Part shown: piece after piece, positions 1 to 7,721 of the stretch
How the letters are laid out: each line of letters starts with the position of its first letter
Position numbering within the stretch: the stretch's first letter is position 1
DNA from: Rhodococcus sp. OK302
Lineage (GTDB): Bacteria > Actinomycetota > Actinomycetes > Mycobacteriales > Mycobacteriaceae
DNA length: 64,000 nucleotides
Assembly: GCF_002245895.1 (NCBI RefSeq)
Contig: NZ_NPJZ01000001.1
Span: forward strand, 1,041,001 to 1,105,000
Direction: 5' to 3'
Made by a program: the position numbers and the translations under genes
The notes under the pieces: model-generated
Seen by the model: the letters and a program-made list of their open reading frames with translations, nothing else
What the model was told of the DNA's origin: nothing
Database searches by the model: none

Positions 1-159
1 GACGGCGTTTTCGTGGCCGGCGATATGGGTCGCGGTCAGTCACTGATCGTCTGGGCTATCGCCGAGGGACGTTCCGCAGCAGCAGCTGTGGACGCCTACC
101 TCGAGGGCGCTACCGCCCTGCCGTCACCGATCCACCCGACGGCGGCTCCGCAGCGCTAG
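1..159 (+). CDS. gltD: Glutamate synthase small subunit, C-terminal end (partial)
   Basis: The window opens inside an open frame that ends at TAG 157-159. The visible 52 residues contain [18 protein letters not shown], the C-terminal flavoprotein segment typical of the NADPH-dependent glutamate synthase beta subunit, which passes electrons from NADPH through FAD to the large subunit GltB in ammonia assimilation. The tail is short and proline/alanine-rich. The gene is followed at once by a strong hairpin, so it ends its operon; gltB is expected just upstream, outside the window. The assignment rests on this tail alone, but the motif is distinctive. Confidence 0.85.
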   Translation, partial: DGVFVAGDMGRGQSLIVWAIAEGRSAAAAVDAYLEGATALPSPIHPTAAPQR

Positions 160-193
160 AGGCGAAAATGCAGCGCTAAAAGGTCTTCAGACT

Positions 194-229
194 AAACCGC
201 ACCCCACCACGAACGGTGGGGTGCGGTTT
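194..229. terminator. Strong intrinsic terminator between convergent genes
   Basis: A perfect 15-bp inverted repeat (AAACCGCACCCCACC at 194-208 and its complement at 215-229) encloses a 6-nt loop and runs into TTTGTTGT. It lies between the gltD stop and the stop of the convergent LuxR-type gene, so it can serve both transcripts. Confidence 0.9.
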
Positions 230-234
230 GTTGT

Positions 235-1008
235 CTAGGCCGAGATGGGCTGGAAAGTCTGGCGTCGTGCGTCGATCGCGAGTTGGGTGCGGGAGCTACA
301 TCCCGTTGCGGCCAGGATCCGACTGACGTACTTCTTGACAGTGTCCGGGGTGAGCATCAACTGCCGGGCGATCGCGGCGTTGCTCAGGCCGTCCGAGACC
401 AATGTGGCGACTTCTCGCTGACGCGTCGTAAGCGTCGCGAACAGGTCGTATCCGGGGAGGACTTCGAGGCTGCGGGTCAAGATGGCGAGCTGTTTGGCCA
501 ACAGGCGAAGAGCCAGAATATCTTTCGGACCCAGGGCATCCGCGTCGGGATCGAACAGCCCGATCAATGCGTGCCCGCCCTCGGCGAGATCGAGGTGCAT
601 CGCGTTGACCGAGTGCATGTGATGCGGGTGCAGATATTCGTGCACGTAGACCGCCGCCGGCCTGGGTAACCGGCCCAATTCGGAAAGGGATGCGACCCTT
701 GTCGTTTGGAGTTGGCGCCGCGCCTGGGGGAGGCCGAATACGTCGTATCGAGCCCAATGTTCCTGGTAGTTCTCGCGGATGGACTCCCAGCGGTGATCGG
801 CGGCGTTGGTGGCCGTGGCGTTCTTGTCGGTGAACTGGCTCTCGAAGGTGTCGCCCACGAAGCAGGACGCATACCGGACCGGAAAGACCGCGGGTATCGC
901 CTCGACAATGACGTTCCGAAATTCCGTCACCGTTCGCACCGAGTTGCAGCTCTCGAGGACCGCGAAGACTCGCTCGTATTCCGCGGTGGTCAACGCGATG
1001 TCACTCAC
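235..1008 (-). CDS. LuxR-type helix-turn-helix transcriptional regulator
   Basis: This 257-residue protein has a C-terminal LuxR/GerE DNA-binding domain at about residues 190-245, recognisable from LTTRQREVATLVSDGLSNAA, then IARQLMLTPDTVKKYVSRIL. The N-terminal 180 residues carry no receiver motif and look like an effector-sensing domain, so it is a stand-alone regulator and not a response regulator. It is divergent from the flavin monooxygenase/alcohol dehydrogenase pair and shares an 86-bp intergenic region with it. It probably controls that pair and itself. The inducer cannot be read from the sequence. Confidence 0.85.
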   Translation of the reverse strand: MSDIALTTAEYERVFAVLESCNSVRTVTEFRNVIVEAIPAVFPVRYASCFVGDTFESQFTDKNATATNAADHRWESIRENYQEHWARYDVFGLPQARRQLQTTRVASLSELGRLPRPAAVYVHEYLHPHHMHSVNAMHLDLAEGGHALIGLFDPDADALGPKDILALRLLAKQLAILTRSLEVLPGYDLFATLTTRQREVATLVSDGLSNAAIARQLMLTPDTVKKYVSRILAATGCSSRTQLAIDARRQTFQPISA

Positions 1009-1038
1009 TGATGTCCCCCAAAGTGCACTGTTTCTGGA

Positions 1039-1054
1039 ATAGAACTAATTCTAT
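1039..1054. promoter_or_regulatory. Candidate operator in divergent promoter region
   Basis: ATAGAACTAATTCTAT has perfect 6-bp arms (ATAGAA/TTCTAT) around a 4-nt centre. It sits between the regulator start (1008) and the monooxygenase start (1095), where a LuxR-type dimer controlling both genes could bind. No binding data; inferred from symmetry and position. Confidence 0.4.
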
Positions 1055-1094
1055 CGTCGAGTGGACTGGTTCGAACGATTTCGAGGAGTATTCC

Positions 1095-2261
1095 ATGGGC
1101 AGGCTACGTTTCGGTGCTTTTGTTGCACCGCATCATGCAGTCGGGCAGAACCCGACCGTCGCATTGCAACGTGACCTGGAGTTGGTGGAGCACCTCGATC
1201 GTCTCGATTTCGACGAGGTGTGGATCGGCGAGCACCACAGCGCGGGCAGTGAGATCATCGGCAGCCCCGAGATCTTCATCGCCGCGGCAGCCGAACGCAC
1301 CAAGCGGATCAAGCTCGGCACCGGTGTGACGTCGCTGAGCTACCACAACCCGCTCTGGGTCGCGGACCGTCTTGTGCTTCTCGATCACCTCACTCGCGGA
1401 CGCGTCATGCTCGGTGTCGGTCCCGGATCACTGCCGACCGACTCTGCGATGATCGGACTCAATCCCACCGAGTGCCGCGAACTGCTCGAGGACAACCTCG
1501 ATATCGTCGTACGATTGTTGAACGGTGAGCGCGTAACCGCAAAGACCAAGACGCACAACCTGGTTGACGCACAACTGCAGCTTCGTCCGTACTCGCACCC
1601 GATGTTCGACATCGTCGTCGCCGGTGTGTCTTCGCCGACCGGCCCGCGATTGGCCGGTAAGCACGGTCTGGGGTTGCTCTCGATCGGCGCGACTCTCACC
1701 CCCGAAGGCTTCGATGCACTGGGACATCACTTCGGAATCATGGAGGAGCGGGCCACCGAGTTCGGTACCGCCGTCGACCGTGATCAGTGGCGCCTGGTGT
1801 GCCCCATGCATATTGCGGAGACGGAAGAGCAGGCACAGGAAGACGTGCGGTTCGGGCTCGGGGAATGGATCGACTACTTCGGCAAAGTCGCCGCGTTCCC
1901 GCACTTCGGCTCCGGCGGTGCCGGCATGGAACAGATGATCGCGCACATGAACCACTCCGGCATGGGCGTCATCGGAACCCCCGCTCAGGCAAGGGAATTG
2001 ATCGGCAAGCTTGTCGACCAGTCCGGCGGATTCGGCTCGATGCTGATCATGGGAACCGATTGGGCGAACCCGGCGGCTACTCGACGTTCGTTCGAGCTGA
2101 TCGCGCAGCAGGTGGCACCGCACTTCCAGGGGCAGTCTCAACCCACCTTCGACGCGGCAACCCGAGCCGGCAATGTCCGTGAAAGTCACAACGAGGCACA
2201 GCACGCGGCAATCGCGCACATGACCAAGAAGTACGAAGACGAATTGGCGGCAAAGGCATGA
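1095..2261 (+). CDS. LLM-class flavin-dependent monooxygenase (limonene monooxygenase-like)
   Basis: The protein has the bacterial-luciferase-like TIM-barrel fold: FGAFVAPHHAVGQNP at the N-terminus, DEVWIGEHHS near residue 45, and RVMLGVGPGSLPTD around residue 120, where flavin phosphate is usually bound. Such enzymes use reduced flavin from a separate reductase to oxygenate terpenes, alkanes or similar compounds; limonene 1,2-monooxygenase of R. erythropolis belongs to this family and has a similar size. The ATG at 1095 (388 residues) is preferred over an upstream start at 1011 because GAGGAG precedes it and homology begins there. Its stop overlaps the next start (ATGA), so it is coupled to the dehydrogenase. 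The substrate is unknown. Confidence 0.8.
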   Translation: MGRLRFGAFVAPHHAVGQNPTVALQRDLELVEHLDRLDFDEVWIGEHHSAGSEIIGSPEIFIAAAAERTKRIKLGTGVTSLSYHNPLWVADRLVLLDHLTRGRVMLGVGPGSLPTDSAMIGLNPTECRELLEDNLDIVVRLLNGERVTAKTKTHNLVDAQLQLRPYSHPMFDIVVAGVSSPTGPRLAGKHGLGLLSIGATLTPEGFDALGHHFGIMEERATEFGTAVDRDQWRLVCPMHIAETEEQAQEDVRFGLGEWIDYFGKVAAFPHFGSGGAGMEQMIAHMNHSGMGVIGTPAQARELIGKLVDQSGGFGSMLIMGTDWANPAATRRSFELIAQQVAPHFQGQSQPTFDAATRAGNVRESHNEAQHAAIAHMTKKYEDELAAKA

Positions 2262-3310
2262 GGGCGGCTGTTCTGCACGGCGTCGACGATCTCCGCGTCG
2301 AGGATGTTCCCGAACCGGAACTACGCGACGGCTACGTCGTGGTCGAGGTGGCGTTCAACGGTATCTGCGGCAGCGACCTCGGCTTGATCCACGCCTATGG
2401 CATTTCTGATCAGCCGCATCCCTTGACCGGTGCGTGTGGACCGCAGATCCTCGGGCACGAGTTCTCCGGAGTCGTGCGGGAGGTCGGTGCCGGCGCCCAG
2501 GGCGTGGCCGTCGGGGATCGGGTAGTGGTGCAGCCCAACTACTGCTGTGGCGAATGCGCGCGATGCCGAAGCGGTCTCCAGCACCTGTGCGCGATGATGG
2601 CCTTCCACGGGATCAACGCACACGGCGGCGGATTGTCCGAGCGCACTGCAGTCCCGGCGAGTGCCGTGCACATCCTCCCGGACTCGGTGACTCTCGAGCA
2701 GGGCGCAGTGATCGAGCCGTTGTCCGTTGCACTGCACGCAGTCGAACTCTCCGGCGTGGCGTCGGGTCAGTTCGCACTCGTCCTGGGGGCGGGGCCCATC
2801 GGAATCGCGACTGCCCTCAACCTTCGGGCCGGCGGAGTGGACCGGATTCTGCTGAGCGAGCCGTCGCCGGTACGCCGAGCCGTGGCCACGAAGATGGGGT
2901 TCGACGTGATCGATCCCGGAGCGGATGATCTTGCGGCCGCCGTCACCGAGCGAACGGATGGGAACGGCGCCGACGCGGTATTCGAATGCTCCGGTGTCGC
3001 GGCACTGGTCGAGACTGCGCTTGCATCGGTGCGAGCGCGCGGCGCAGTGGTTCTGGTCGCGACGTACAAGGAAGGGCTGCAGCTCAATCCGTACGCGCTG
3101 ATGTTGACCGAGGCTCGCGTGATGTCGTCCTTGTCGTGCTCGCGTAAGGAATTCGAGATCGTCATCGAACGAATGGCGGCCGGTGCCTATCCTCTCGACC
3201 ACTGGGTGGAGTGCGTCCCACTCGCCGACATCGTGGTCGAAGGAGTGGAGGCGGCATCCGCCGGTCGCCGTATGAAGGTACTCGTGGAGGTCGCGAAAAA
3301 CAGGCTCTGA
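2258..3310 (+). CDS. Zinc-dependent alcohol dehydrogenase (2,3-butanediol dehydrogenase-like MDR)
   Basis: A 350-residue medium-chain dehydrogenase. Catalytic zinc ligands are visible as CGSD (Cys37) and GHE (His67/Glu68); the structural zinc site is Cys97, Cys100, Cys103 and Cys111 in CCGECARCRSGLQHLC. A Rossmann motif VLGAGPIGIATAL lies near residue 175. It should oxidise a secondary alcohol or diol with NAD(P)+. The start ATG overlaps the monooxygenase stop by 4 nt, so the two are translated together, which suggests the dehydrogenase handles the alcohol or diol made downstream of the oxygenation. The real substrate is not determined. Confidence 0.85.
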   Translation: MRAAVLHGVDDLRVEDVPEPELRDGYVVVEVAFNGICGSDLGLIHAYGISDQPHPLTGACGPQILGHEFSGVVREVGAGAQGVAVGDRVVVQPNYCCGECARCRSGLQHLCAMMAFHGINAHGGGLSERTAVPASAVHILPDSVTLEQGAVIEPLSVALHAVELSGVASGQFALVLGAGPIGIATALNLRAGGVDRILLSEPSPVRRAVATKMGFDVIDPGADDLAAAVTERTDGNGADAVFECSGVAALVETALASVRARGAVVLVATYKEGLQLNPYALMLTEARVMSSLSCSRKEFEIVIERMAAGAYPLDHWVECVPLADIVVEGVEAASAGRRMKVLVEVAKNRL

Positions 3311-3377
3311 ACCAGTATGCTGCTCGAAGCATCATTCGTGGTGTAGAGATTTCACTTACCGGGTTCGGGGGATTTAC

Positions 3378-4280
3378 ATGCGTGCACGACGTCTGGTCGC
3401 GATCTTGTCGGCAGCTGCCGCAGCAGTAGTAGTACCGGCGATCGGTGCTCCCGTAGCGTCGGCCGATCCCTGCCCGGGCCTGTATGTCGTGGCAATTCCC
3501 GGCACCTGGGAAGCGTCCGCGCAGGGTGGCAGTCCCAATGCGGGCATGCTCACGCCGGTCACCGACGGGCTTCCTTCCTCGGTGCGAACCGACTACGTCT
3601 CGTACTCGGCCACTGCGTTTCCCTGGGAATCCAACGTCTACGCAAAGTCGAAGAAGCAGGCCGTCGACAATGCCCGCGGAATGATCGGGGCGATGGCGGC
3701 CTCGTGCGGTGACACGCGTTTTGCAATTGTCGGATACAGCCAGGGGGCCGACGCGGCCGGTGATCTCGCCGCCGAAATCGGGACGGGCGTCGGCGTCGTA
3801 CCGCCGAGTCGTGTTGCGGGCGTTGGCTTGCTGTCGGATCCGCGTCGAGCCGAGTCCGACGCACTGATCGGGCCCGGCGTCGGCGGAGCCGGTGCCAGTG
3901 GTGCCCGAGTTGGCGGATTCGGTTGGCTCTCAGCCGATACCGTCACCATCTGCGCTGCTGGTGACCTGTACTGCTCGACACCGGAAGACGATTTTGTGAT
4001 GCGTCTGGCCGGATTCATGGCGCAGGTTTCCGATCCGACGCCGGCAACCACTGTCGCGTTGCGTGACGAGGCAGGAGTCATCGTGCGCGATTTGATCACT
4101 GCGGGTGGGCTTCCCGCATTGATGGCTCAGCTTGATCCCGGTGCTAACAGCCGCCGCGTTGATCAGTTGACCGATTTCTACGGTTCGCAGGTACACACCG
4201 ACTACACCCGCTATGTGGTCGACGGATCCGGAACTACGGCCACCCGGTGGCTGCACAACTGGCTGGCCGACAAGGCTTGA
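3378..4280 (+). CDS. Secreted cutinase-family serine esterase
   Basis: The 300-residue protein begins with a signal peptide ending near APVASA-DP, followed by a cutinase/CULP-like alpha/beta-hydrolase domain. The nucleophile is Ser121 in GYSQGA; Asp196 in CAAGDLYCS and His273 in GSQVHTDY complete the expected triad. Paired cysteines fit disulfides of an exported enzyme. Mycobacterial relatives are esterases or lipases of the envelope. It stands alone, 67 bp after the dehydrogenase and converging on a lipoprotein gene. Substrate not predictable. Confidence 0.88.
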   Translation: MRARRLVAILSAAAAAVVVPAIGAPVASADPCPGLYVVAIPGTWEASAQGGSPNAGMLTPVTDGLPSSVRTDYVSYSATAFPWESNVYAKSKKQAVDNARGMIGAMAASCGDTRFAIVGYSQGADAAGDLAAEIGTGVGVVPPSRVAGVGLLSDPRRAESDALIGPGVGGAGASGARVGGFGWLSADTVTICAAGDLYCSTPEDDFVMRLAGFMAQVSDPTPATTVALRDEAGVIVRDLITAGGLPALMAQLDPGANSRRVDQLTDFYGSQVHTDYTRYVVDGSGTTATRWLHNWLADKA

Positions 4281-4296
4281 TTAAACCCAAACCGGT

Positions 4297-4857
4297 TCAG
4301 CAGTAGGTTTTCTCAGCTGTCTCCACATAGATTTCGGCGATTCGCTCTGACGGCATCGGTGTGATCTGTGCGTAAACGTCACCGACCGATTTGAACTCTG
4401 CGAGTACAGCGGACCGCGGCATGCCTTCGGCAATTGCTTTGCAGGTCCCGTCGGCGTAGAGAATTTCTGCGGAATCCATGCCGCTCTGCGGAATGCCCGC
4501 CTGGCGCAACGCCGCGAGATACCGCTGGCCGCGTTCACCGGCGCCGGCCACGATTTCAGCGGGTGAACGTGCATCGATCGTCGAATTTGCCTCAGCAACG
4601 GCGGGCCGTGTGGTCGGCAGCGCCGGAAGCGCCTCGGGAGTGCGAGAAGGTGCAGCCTCGGGTGCCGGTGGCGAGGTTGGTAGCGCCATCGCAGACGTGG
4701 TTTCCAACTCGGATGCCGCCACGGCCGATGTTGCAGCGACCGCAGTAGTTGACGCCGACGGTGTCGAACTTGCTGTCTCACTTGTTGATTCGTTGCCGCA
4801 GGCACTCAGGAGCAACCCGGTCACTGCAAGGCATAAAATCAGACGTTTGGTGTTCAT
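4297..4857 (-). CDS. DUF732-type lipoprotein
   Basis: The ATG at 4857 gives a lipoprotein signal MNTKRLILCLAVTGLLLSAC with lipobox LSAC, so the mature protein is anchored at a cysteine. A Ser/Thr/Ala-rich linker of about 75 residues follows, then a C-terminal domain containing AGIPQSGMDSAEILYADG and a final Tyr-Cys, as in actinobacterial DUF732 proteins. The role is unknown. An in-frame ATG six codons upstream is less likely because it would put extra residues before the positively charged signal start. Confidence 0.75.
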   Translation of the reverse strand: MNTKRLILCLAVTGLLLSACGNESTSETASSTPSASTTAVAATSAVAASELETTSAMALPTSPPAPEAAPSRTPEALPALPTTRPAVAEANSTIDARSPAEIVAGAGERGQRYLAALRQAGIPQSGMDSAEILYADGTCKAIAEGMPRSAVLAEFKSVGDVYAQITPMPSERIAEIYVETAEKTYC

Positions 4858-4900
4858 TGCCCATGAGTGTGACACACAGTAGCGGATAGATCGAGTATTT

Positions 4901-4914
4901 AAGGAATATTCCTT
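4901..4914. promoter_or_regulatory. Perfect 14-bp palindrome in divergent intergenic region
   Basis: AAGGAATATTCCTT is perfectly symmetrical and lies in the 203-bp region between the lipoprotein gene (start 4857, minus strand) and the secreted protein gene (start 5061). It may be a repressor site or part of a promoter. No regulator is encoded next to it. Confidence 0.3.
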
Positions 4915-5060
4915 TCAGGCTATTTCTGACAGGAACTACTGTGATATACATCTGCCCAGGCTGTTACTTGTGAGTACGAGCACTCCGCTACGCCTGATTC
5001 CAGTAGTCGACAACACAAGGCAGCTGCTGTTCGTCCCCCACCATCAAAGGACAACATCAC

Positions 5061-5939
5061 GTGCAGAACTCTCGCAAAAACACCCGCGCGCGCAGCCTCG
5101 GCGTCCGCGCAGCAGTGATCGCCGGTACGGCCGGCGTAGTACTGGCCATGGCGGCGCCGATGGCATCGGCTCAGGATGCAGAAGCCACCGGTGTCCCCGG
5201 TGCAGCGGTGTGTGAAGTAGGCATGGAGGGCTGCGTATCGGTTGTCGTCAACAGCGGAACCTTCAACAACAACGGGTTCAATCTGCCCATCGGTGACGGT
5301 GACATGATCATCGCCGGCGAGATCCTCGATGCGGCGGATGGGCAAAGCACCATTCTGATCCCTCGCGCCGACGGCCACAACGGTTTGTATGCCAAGCCGT
5401 TGACCGTGCCGGGCGGTGTGCTCGGAATCGACCTGCCGTTCAACAACCTCTTCGGACTGGCGGCGGTCACAGCGCAGGTGCAAGCGGTGGATACTCCGAC
5501 CTTTAACGGACTCTTCACTGACTTCGACTTCAATCTGCCTGTTCGGATGAAGATCAACAATGCATTTCTCGGCGATAACTGCTTCCTGGGGTCGGAGGCT
5601 GCACCGGTGAACTTCCATCTAGCACCGGCGAATGTCGAATTCCCCAGCTACGAGGTGTTGCCTGACGGTGGGATCAAGGTCAGCCCCATCCACAACAAGG
5701 CCACAGATTTTGCGATTCCGGCCGCAAGTGGCTGCGGCCCGTTCGGTGTGCTGAACCCGATCGTCAACTGGCGAGCAAAGGTGCCGGCAACTTCCGGAAC
5801 TTCGCTCAGCACCGTGTCCACCGGATACATGATCTCGGGCGGCACGGCCGGCTCGGATCCACTCGACGATCTCGGTGGCGGAACGGGTTCCAGCGGCAGC
5901 TCGGGATCCCTCGGTTCGAGCGGTAGCTCGGGCTCCTAG
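5061..5939 (+). CDS. Secreted protein with Gly/Ser-rich tail, paralogue 1
   Basis: A 292-residue exported protein of unknown function. It starts at GTG with AAAGGA upstream, has a signal peptide with an Ala-rich core ending at MASAQD, a globular domain of about 220 residues, and a C-terminal low-complexity tail of repeated Gly-Ser units (about residues 270-292). It is strongly similar over its whole length to the next gene: NNNGFNLPI, PLTVPGGVLGIDLPFNNLFG, VRMKINNAFLGDNC and SGCGPFGVLNPIVNWRAKVP are nearly shared. Conserved cysteines suggest disulfides. It is probably a cell-surface or matrix protein; no enzymatic motif is visible. Confidence 0.8.
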   Translation: MQNSRKNTRARSLGVRAAVIAGTAGVVLAMAAPMASAQDAEATGVPGAAVCEVGMEGCVSVVVNSGTFNNNGFNLPIGDGDMIIAGEILDAADGQSTILIPRADGHNGLYAKPLTVPGGVLGIDLPFNNLFGLAAVTAQVQAVDTPTFNGLFTDFDFNLPVRMKINNAFLGDNCFLGSEAAPVNFHLAPANVEFPSYEVLPDGGIKVSPIHNKATDFAIPAASGCGPFGVLNPIVNWRAKVPATSGTSLSTVSTGYMISGGTAGSDPLDDLGGGTGSSGSSGSLGSSGSSGS

Positions 5940-5970
5940 TCAGCTATTCGTCAATTACAAAAGGAATATT

Positions 5971-6867
5971 GTGGAAGATACGGTAAAGAGCTCCCGCGCA
6001 AGGCGATTCGGAGTTCGTGCAGTAGTAGTCGCCGGTACGGCCGGCGCAGTGCTCGCAATGGCGGCACCGATGGCGTCGGCGCAGGATGCCCCGATGCAGA
6101 TTCCCGGTGCGACGATCTGCAACGAATATCTCAGTAGCACAGGCGCACCCGCGCAAGCATGCCTGGCGGTGGACGTCCAGAGCGGCACTTTCGATAACAA
6201 TGGCTTCAACCTCCCCATCAAGGCCGGGGACATGGTTATCGCTTCCGCGCTGACCGAGGACAGCGATGGCAATCCGGTACTCCTGCCCCGCGATGACGGG
6301 CACTACGGCGTTTACGCCAAGCCGATGACGGTGCCCGGTGGCGTGCTCGGAATCGACTTGCCGTTCAACAACTTGTTCGGCCTGGCTGCTGTCACTGCCG
6401 AGGTACAGGCTGTCGAAGCTCCGTCGTTCAACGGCATCGTCACCGAATTCGACATCAGCCTCCCGGTGCGTATGAAGATCAACAACGCATTCCTGGGTGA
6501 CAACTGCTACCTGGGTTCGGAAACTGCTCCCGTGGAGTTCCGTCTGCTGAAGACCAACACGGATGATGACGCACCGACGTTCGAGCAGACCCCCGACGGA
6601 ATGGGGGTCAAGGTTGGCGGAGTCAAGAGTGCTGCAACAGACTTCGCGATCCCGGCCGCCAGTGGCTGTGGCCCGTTCGGTGTGCTGAACCCCATCGTCA
6701 ACTGGCGTGCGAAGGTGCCGGCCACATCCGGAACTTCGTTGACGACGGTATCCAACGGATACCTGTACTTCCCGGGCCAAGAGGGTAACGACTCCCTCGA
6801 CGGTCTTGGCGGCGGCGAAACCGGTTCGCTCGGTTCGCTCAGTTCGTCCGGAAGCTCCGGGTCGTAA
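5971..6867 (+). CDS. Secreted protein with Gly/Ser-rich tail, paralogue 2
   Basis: Tandem duplicate of the preceding gene, 298 residues from GTG 5971. That start is preferred over one at 5875, which would lie inside the upstream gene, because AAGGAA precedes it and a signal peptide (ending MASAQD) begins directly. The central domain repeats the same conserved blocks and cysteines as paralogue 1, while the N-terminal 25 mature residues and the region around 195-215 differ. The tail is again Gly/Ser-rich. The 31-bp gap and the terminator after this gene suggest a two-gene operon. Confidence 0.8.
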   Translation: MEDTVKSSRARRFGVRAVVVAGTAGAVLAMAAPMASAQDAPMQIPGATICNEYLSSTGAPAQACLAVDVQSGTFDNNGFNLPIKAGDMVIASALTEDSDGNPVLLPRDDGHYGVYAKPMTVPGGVLGIDLPFNNLFGLAAVTAEVQAVEAPSFNGIVTEFDISLPVRMKINNAFLGDNCYLGSETAPVEFRLLKTNTDDDAPTFEQTPDGMGVKVGGVKSAATDFAIPAASGCGPFGVLNPIVNWRAKVPATSGTSLTTVSNGYLYFPGQEGNDSLDGLGGGETGSLGSLSSSGSSGS

Positions 6868-6884
6868 GTTATCCGCAACGGATC

Positions 6885-6917
6885 AGCGGTGGTGACAAAC
6901 AGTCGCCACCGCTTTTT
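6885..6917 (+). terminator. Rho-independent terminator after the secreted pair
   Basis: AGCGGTGGTGAC (6885-6896) pairs with GTCGCCACCGCT (6902-6913) with one G-U pair and a 5-nt loop, followed by TTTT. It closes the two-gene operon. Confidence 0.9.
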
Positions 6918-7004
6918 CGTGTTGCCCCGTATTGGCTTGTGGCTCAGTATTACCAGCAGCGGCGTTGCTAGGTAGCTGCCTGTCACTAGGGGGGAGAGTC
7001 TTCG

Positions 7005-7706
7005 ATGAATTATGTTCGAGTTGTATCTTTGGCGGCCGCAGGGGTTTTGGGAGTCGCCATTCTTACCGGTCCCATCGCAAGTGCGGAACCGTTACGTTCG
7101 GCACCGTCGGTTGCAGTCAATTCCATCGAGGTAGCCCGCGCACTGCCGATCGGCACTGCGGTCACGGTGGTGGGAACCGCTACTACCGCTTCGGGGATTT
7201 TCGAATCCAGCTTCTACGATAAGGGTTTTGGGCTGCAAAGCGGCAATTCAGGCATTTATGTGAGCGACCCCGAGAACTCAGGAATTGGCGTGGGTGACCA
7301 GGTTCAGGTCGTCGGCATCCTGGCGGATCAGGAGGGGCTGCTTGTCGTCCGTCCCACCGCAGTTGTGCGGATCGGGGCCGGCGCTCAGATTCGGCCGAGT
7401 AGGTTGCCGCTCAATGCAATCGGCGAGGGTAGTGAGGGTCGACTCGTGACGGTGTCCGGCATTGTCAGCGGTCCGGTCGTTGACGATCTGCCGTACGGCT
7501 ACAAAATTCCGGTCTCCGGGGCCAATGGAAACACTGTCATTTTCGTGAACACTCAGACGGGAATCGACGTTGCCTCCATTGCTGTCGGCCGATCGATTAC
7601 GGTTACCGGGTTCAGTGGTCAGTATGCCGACACCTATGAAGTATTGCCGCGCTCGGAAGCTGATGTGCAACAAGGATTCACGGGAAGTCTGGCATTCGGC
7701 AGCTGA
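7005..7706 (+). CDS. Secreted protein with two OB-fold-like repeats
   Basis: A 233-residue exported protein with a signal peptide ending near IASAEP. Two successive domains each have the rhythm of an OB fold: VTVVGTATTASGIFESSFYD followed by GVGDQVQVVGILADQEGLLVV (about residues 45-120), and VTVSGIVSGPVVDD followed by GRSITVTGFSGQYADTYEVL (about 140-220). Such domains occur in secreted bacterial proteins next to nucleases or as stand-alone ligand binders. No nuclease domain is attached. RBS GGGGGGAGAG precedes the ATG. Function unknown. Confidence 0.7.
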   Translation: MNYVRVVSLAAAGVLGVAILTGPIASAEPLRSAPSVAVNSIEVARALPIGTAVTVVGTATTASGIFESSFYDKGFGLQSGNSGIYVSDPENSGIGVGDQVQVVGILADQEGLLVVRPTAVVRIGAGAQIRPSRLPLNAIGEGSEGRLVTVSGIVSGPVVDDLPYGYKIPVSGANGNTVIFVNTQTGIDVASIAVGRSITVTGFSGQYADTYEVLPRSEADVQQGFTGSLAFGS

Positions 7707-7721
7707 TCCGGCGAGAGTAGC

